The translations under genes were made by a program, and so were the position numbers. A stretch of 64,000 bases of DNA from Deltaproteobacteria bacterium (GTDB lineage: Bacteria > Myxococcota_A > Polyangia > Polyangiales > JADJMO01): contig JANYDK010000103.1 of the NCBI GenBank assembly GCA_025363655.1, positions 28,856 through 92,855 on the forward strand. The letters are read 5' to 3'. Positions 63,899 to 64,000 of the stretch are shown here, piece by piece (the stretch's first letter is position 1; every line of letters starts with the position of its first letter). The notes under the pieces are model-generated. The model was not told the DNA's origin and ran no database searches. It worked only from the letters and a program-made list of their open reading frames with translations.

Positions 63899-64000
63899 GC
63901 CGAGCATTGCGGCACGAGAAACCGCGGCGATCGCGACGTAGGAAGCGGTGACGACGATGGTGATGGAACGCGCACGATCGAAGGGCTACCTCGGGGGTTC

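Larger units (their letters stand above)
60251..64000. mobile_element. Candidate genomic island flank after tRNA-Val
   Basis: From the tRNA to the window end the coding content changes to an abortive-infection-like pair, a coding remnant and an IS630-like transposase, and the base usage looks less GC-biased (more CAA, AAG and GAT codons). tRNA genes are common integration sites. No integrase and no second copy of the tRNA 3' end were found in the window, so the extent and integrated nature are inferred. Confidence 0.45.

Noticed and set aside
60251..64000. A duplicate of the tRNA-Val 3' end marking the island's other border
   Set aside because: No second copy of the T-arm/acceptor sequence was seen in the remaining bases; it may lie beyond the window.

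Overview
The window reads as chromosomal DNA of a very GC-rich, Gram-negative predator or soil bacterium of the Myxococcota (order Polyangiales or a relative; genus not determinable by eye). Supporting signs are strong G/C third-position bias, two large Hanks-type Ser/Thr kinases with unusual output domains, an FHA sigma-54 activator, many Cys-rich or 'DGG'-linker lipoproteins, and a C-terminal Gly-Cys / hydrophobic helix / poly-Arg tail of MYXO-CTERM type at 52.5 kb. Most long antisense open frames are GC-rich shadows and are left out.

Layout. 0-4.6 kb: the start of ftsX and ftsE (minus), then a type III secretion/flagellar export (SctT/FliR)-like membrane protein and a small TM protein, then an ECF sigma factor translationally coupled to a FecR/AgmX-like membrane protein, ended by a bidirectional terminator. 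4.7-14.4 kb: a LamG/one-haem lipoprotein, a 74-bp tandem repeat, a crotonase-fold protein, a receptor kinase with a periplasmic-binding-protein ectodomain, a small lipoprotein, an FHA sigma-54 activator and a diacylglycerol-kinase-like enzyme. 14.6-26.7 kb: a DUF362 protein, a kinase-ATPase-TPR giant next to a HAMP/class III nucleotidyl cyclase (each preceded by a perfect inverted repeat), a two-gene heterodimeric ABC exporter and a KOW-domain protein. 26.9-34.4 kb: lipoproteins, hydrolases, a dihaem cytochrome, a limonene-epoxide-hydrolase-like enzyme, a GST and an ROK sugar kinase.

34.5-40.4 kb is a compact three-gene vgrG cassette: a LysM/peptidoglycan-binding accessory protein, an 810-residue putative membrane-active effector and a VgrG carrying two Ala/Gly/Val-rich insertions and an extra C-terminal beta-domain. 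40.5-50.4 kb: a VWA lipoprotein, an ArsR-methyltransferase regulator overlapping ahcY (S-adenosylhomocysteine metabolism), a PsiE-like protein, a second crotonase plus a SUI1/YciH factor, a lipoprotein and a large ATPase-TPR-winged-helix regulator. 50.4-60.1 kb: secreted hydrolase and lipoproteins, a phage-tail-lysozyme/NBR1-Ig/MYXO-CTERM protein, a DUF2071 protein and a MoxR ATPase-VWA pair.

From 60.18 kb the character changes. A tRNA-Val(CAC) is followed by a stretch that looks less GC-biased, carrying an AbiJ-N-terminal-domain-like/coiled-coil/TM protein, an AbiC-type abortive-infection protein facing it, a short coding remnant and an IS630-family transposase that looks 3'-truncated. This has the look of one end of a tRNA-linked island with phage-defence cargo; its far end is not in the window. 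The most novel candidates are the vgrG cassette and this tRNA-linked pair. No rRNA, CRISPR array or replication origin was seen. All family assignments rest on motif recognition by eye, without database searches.
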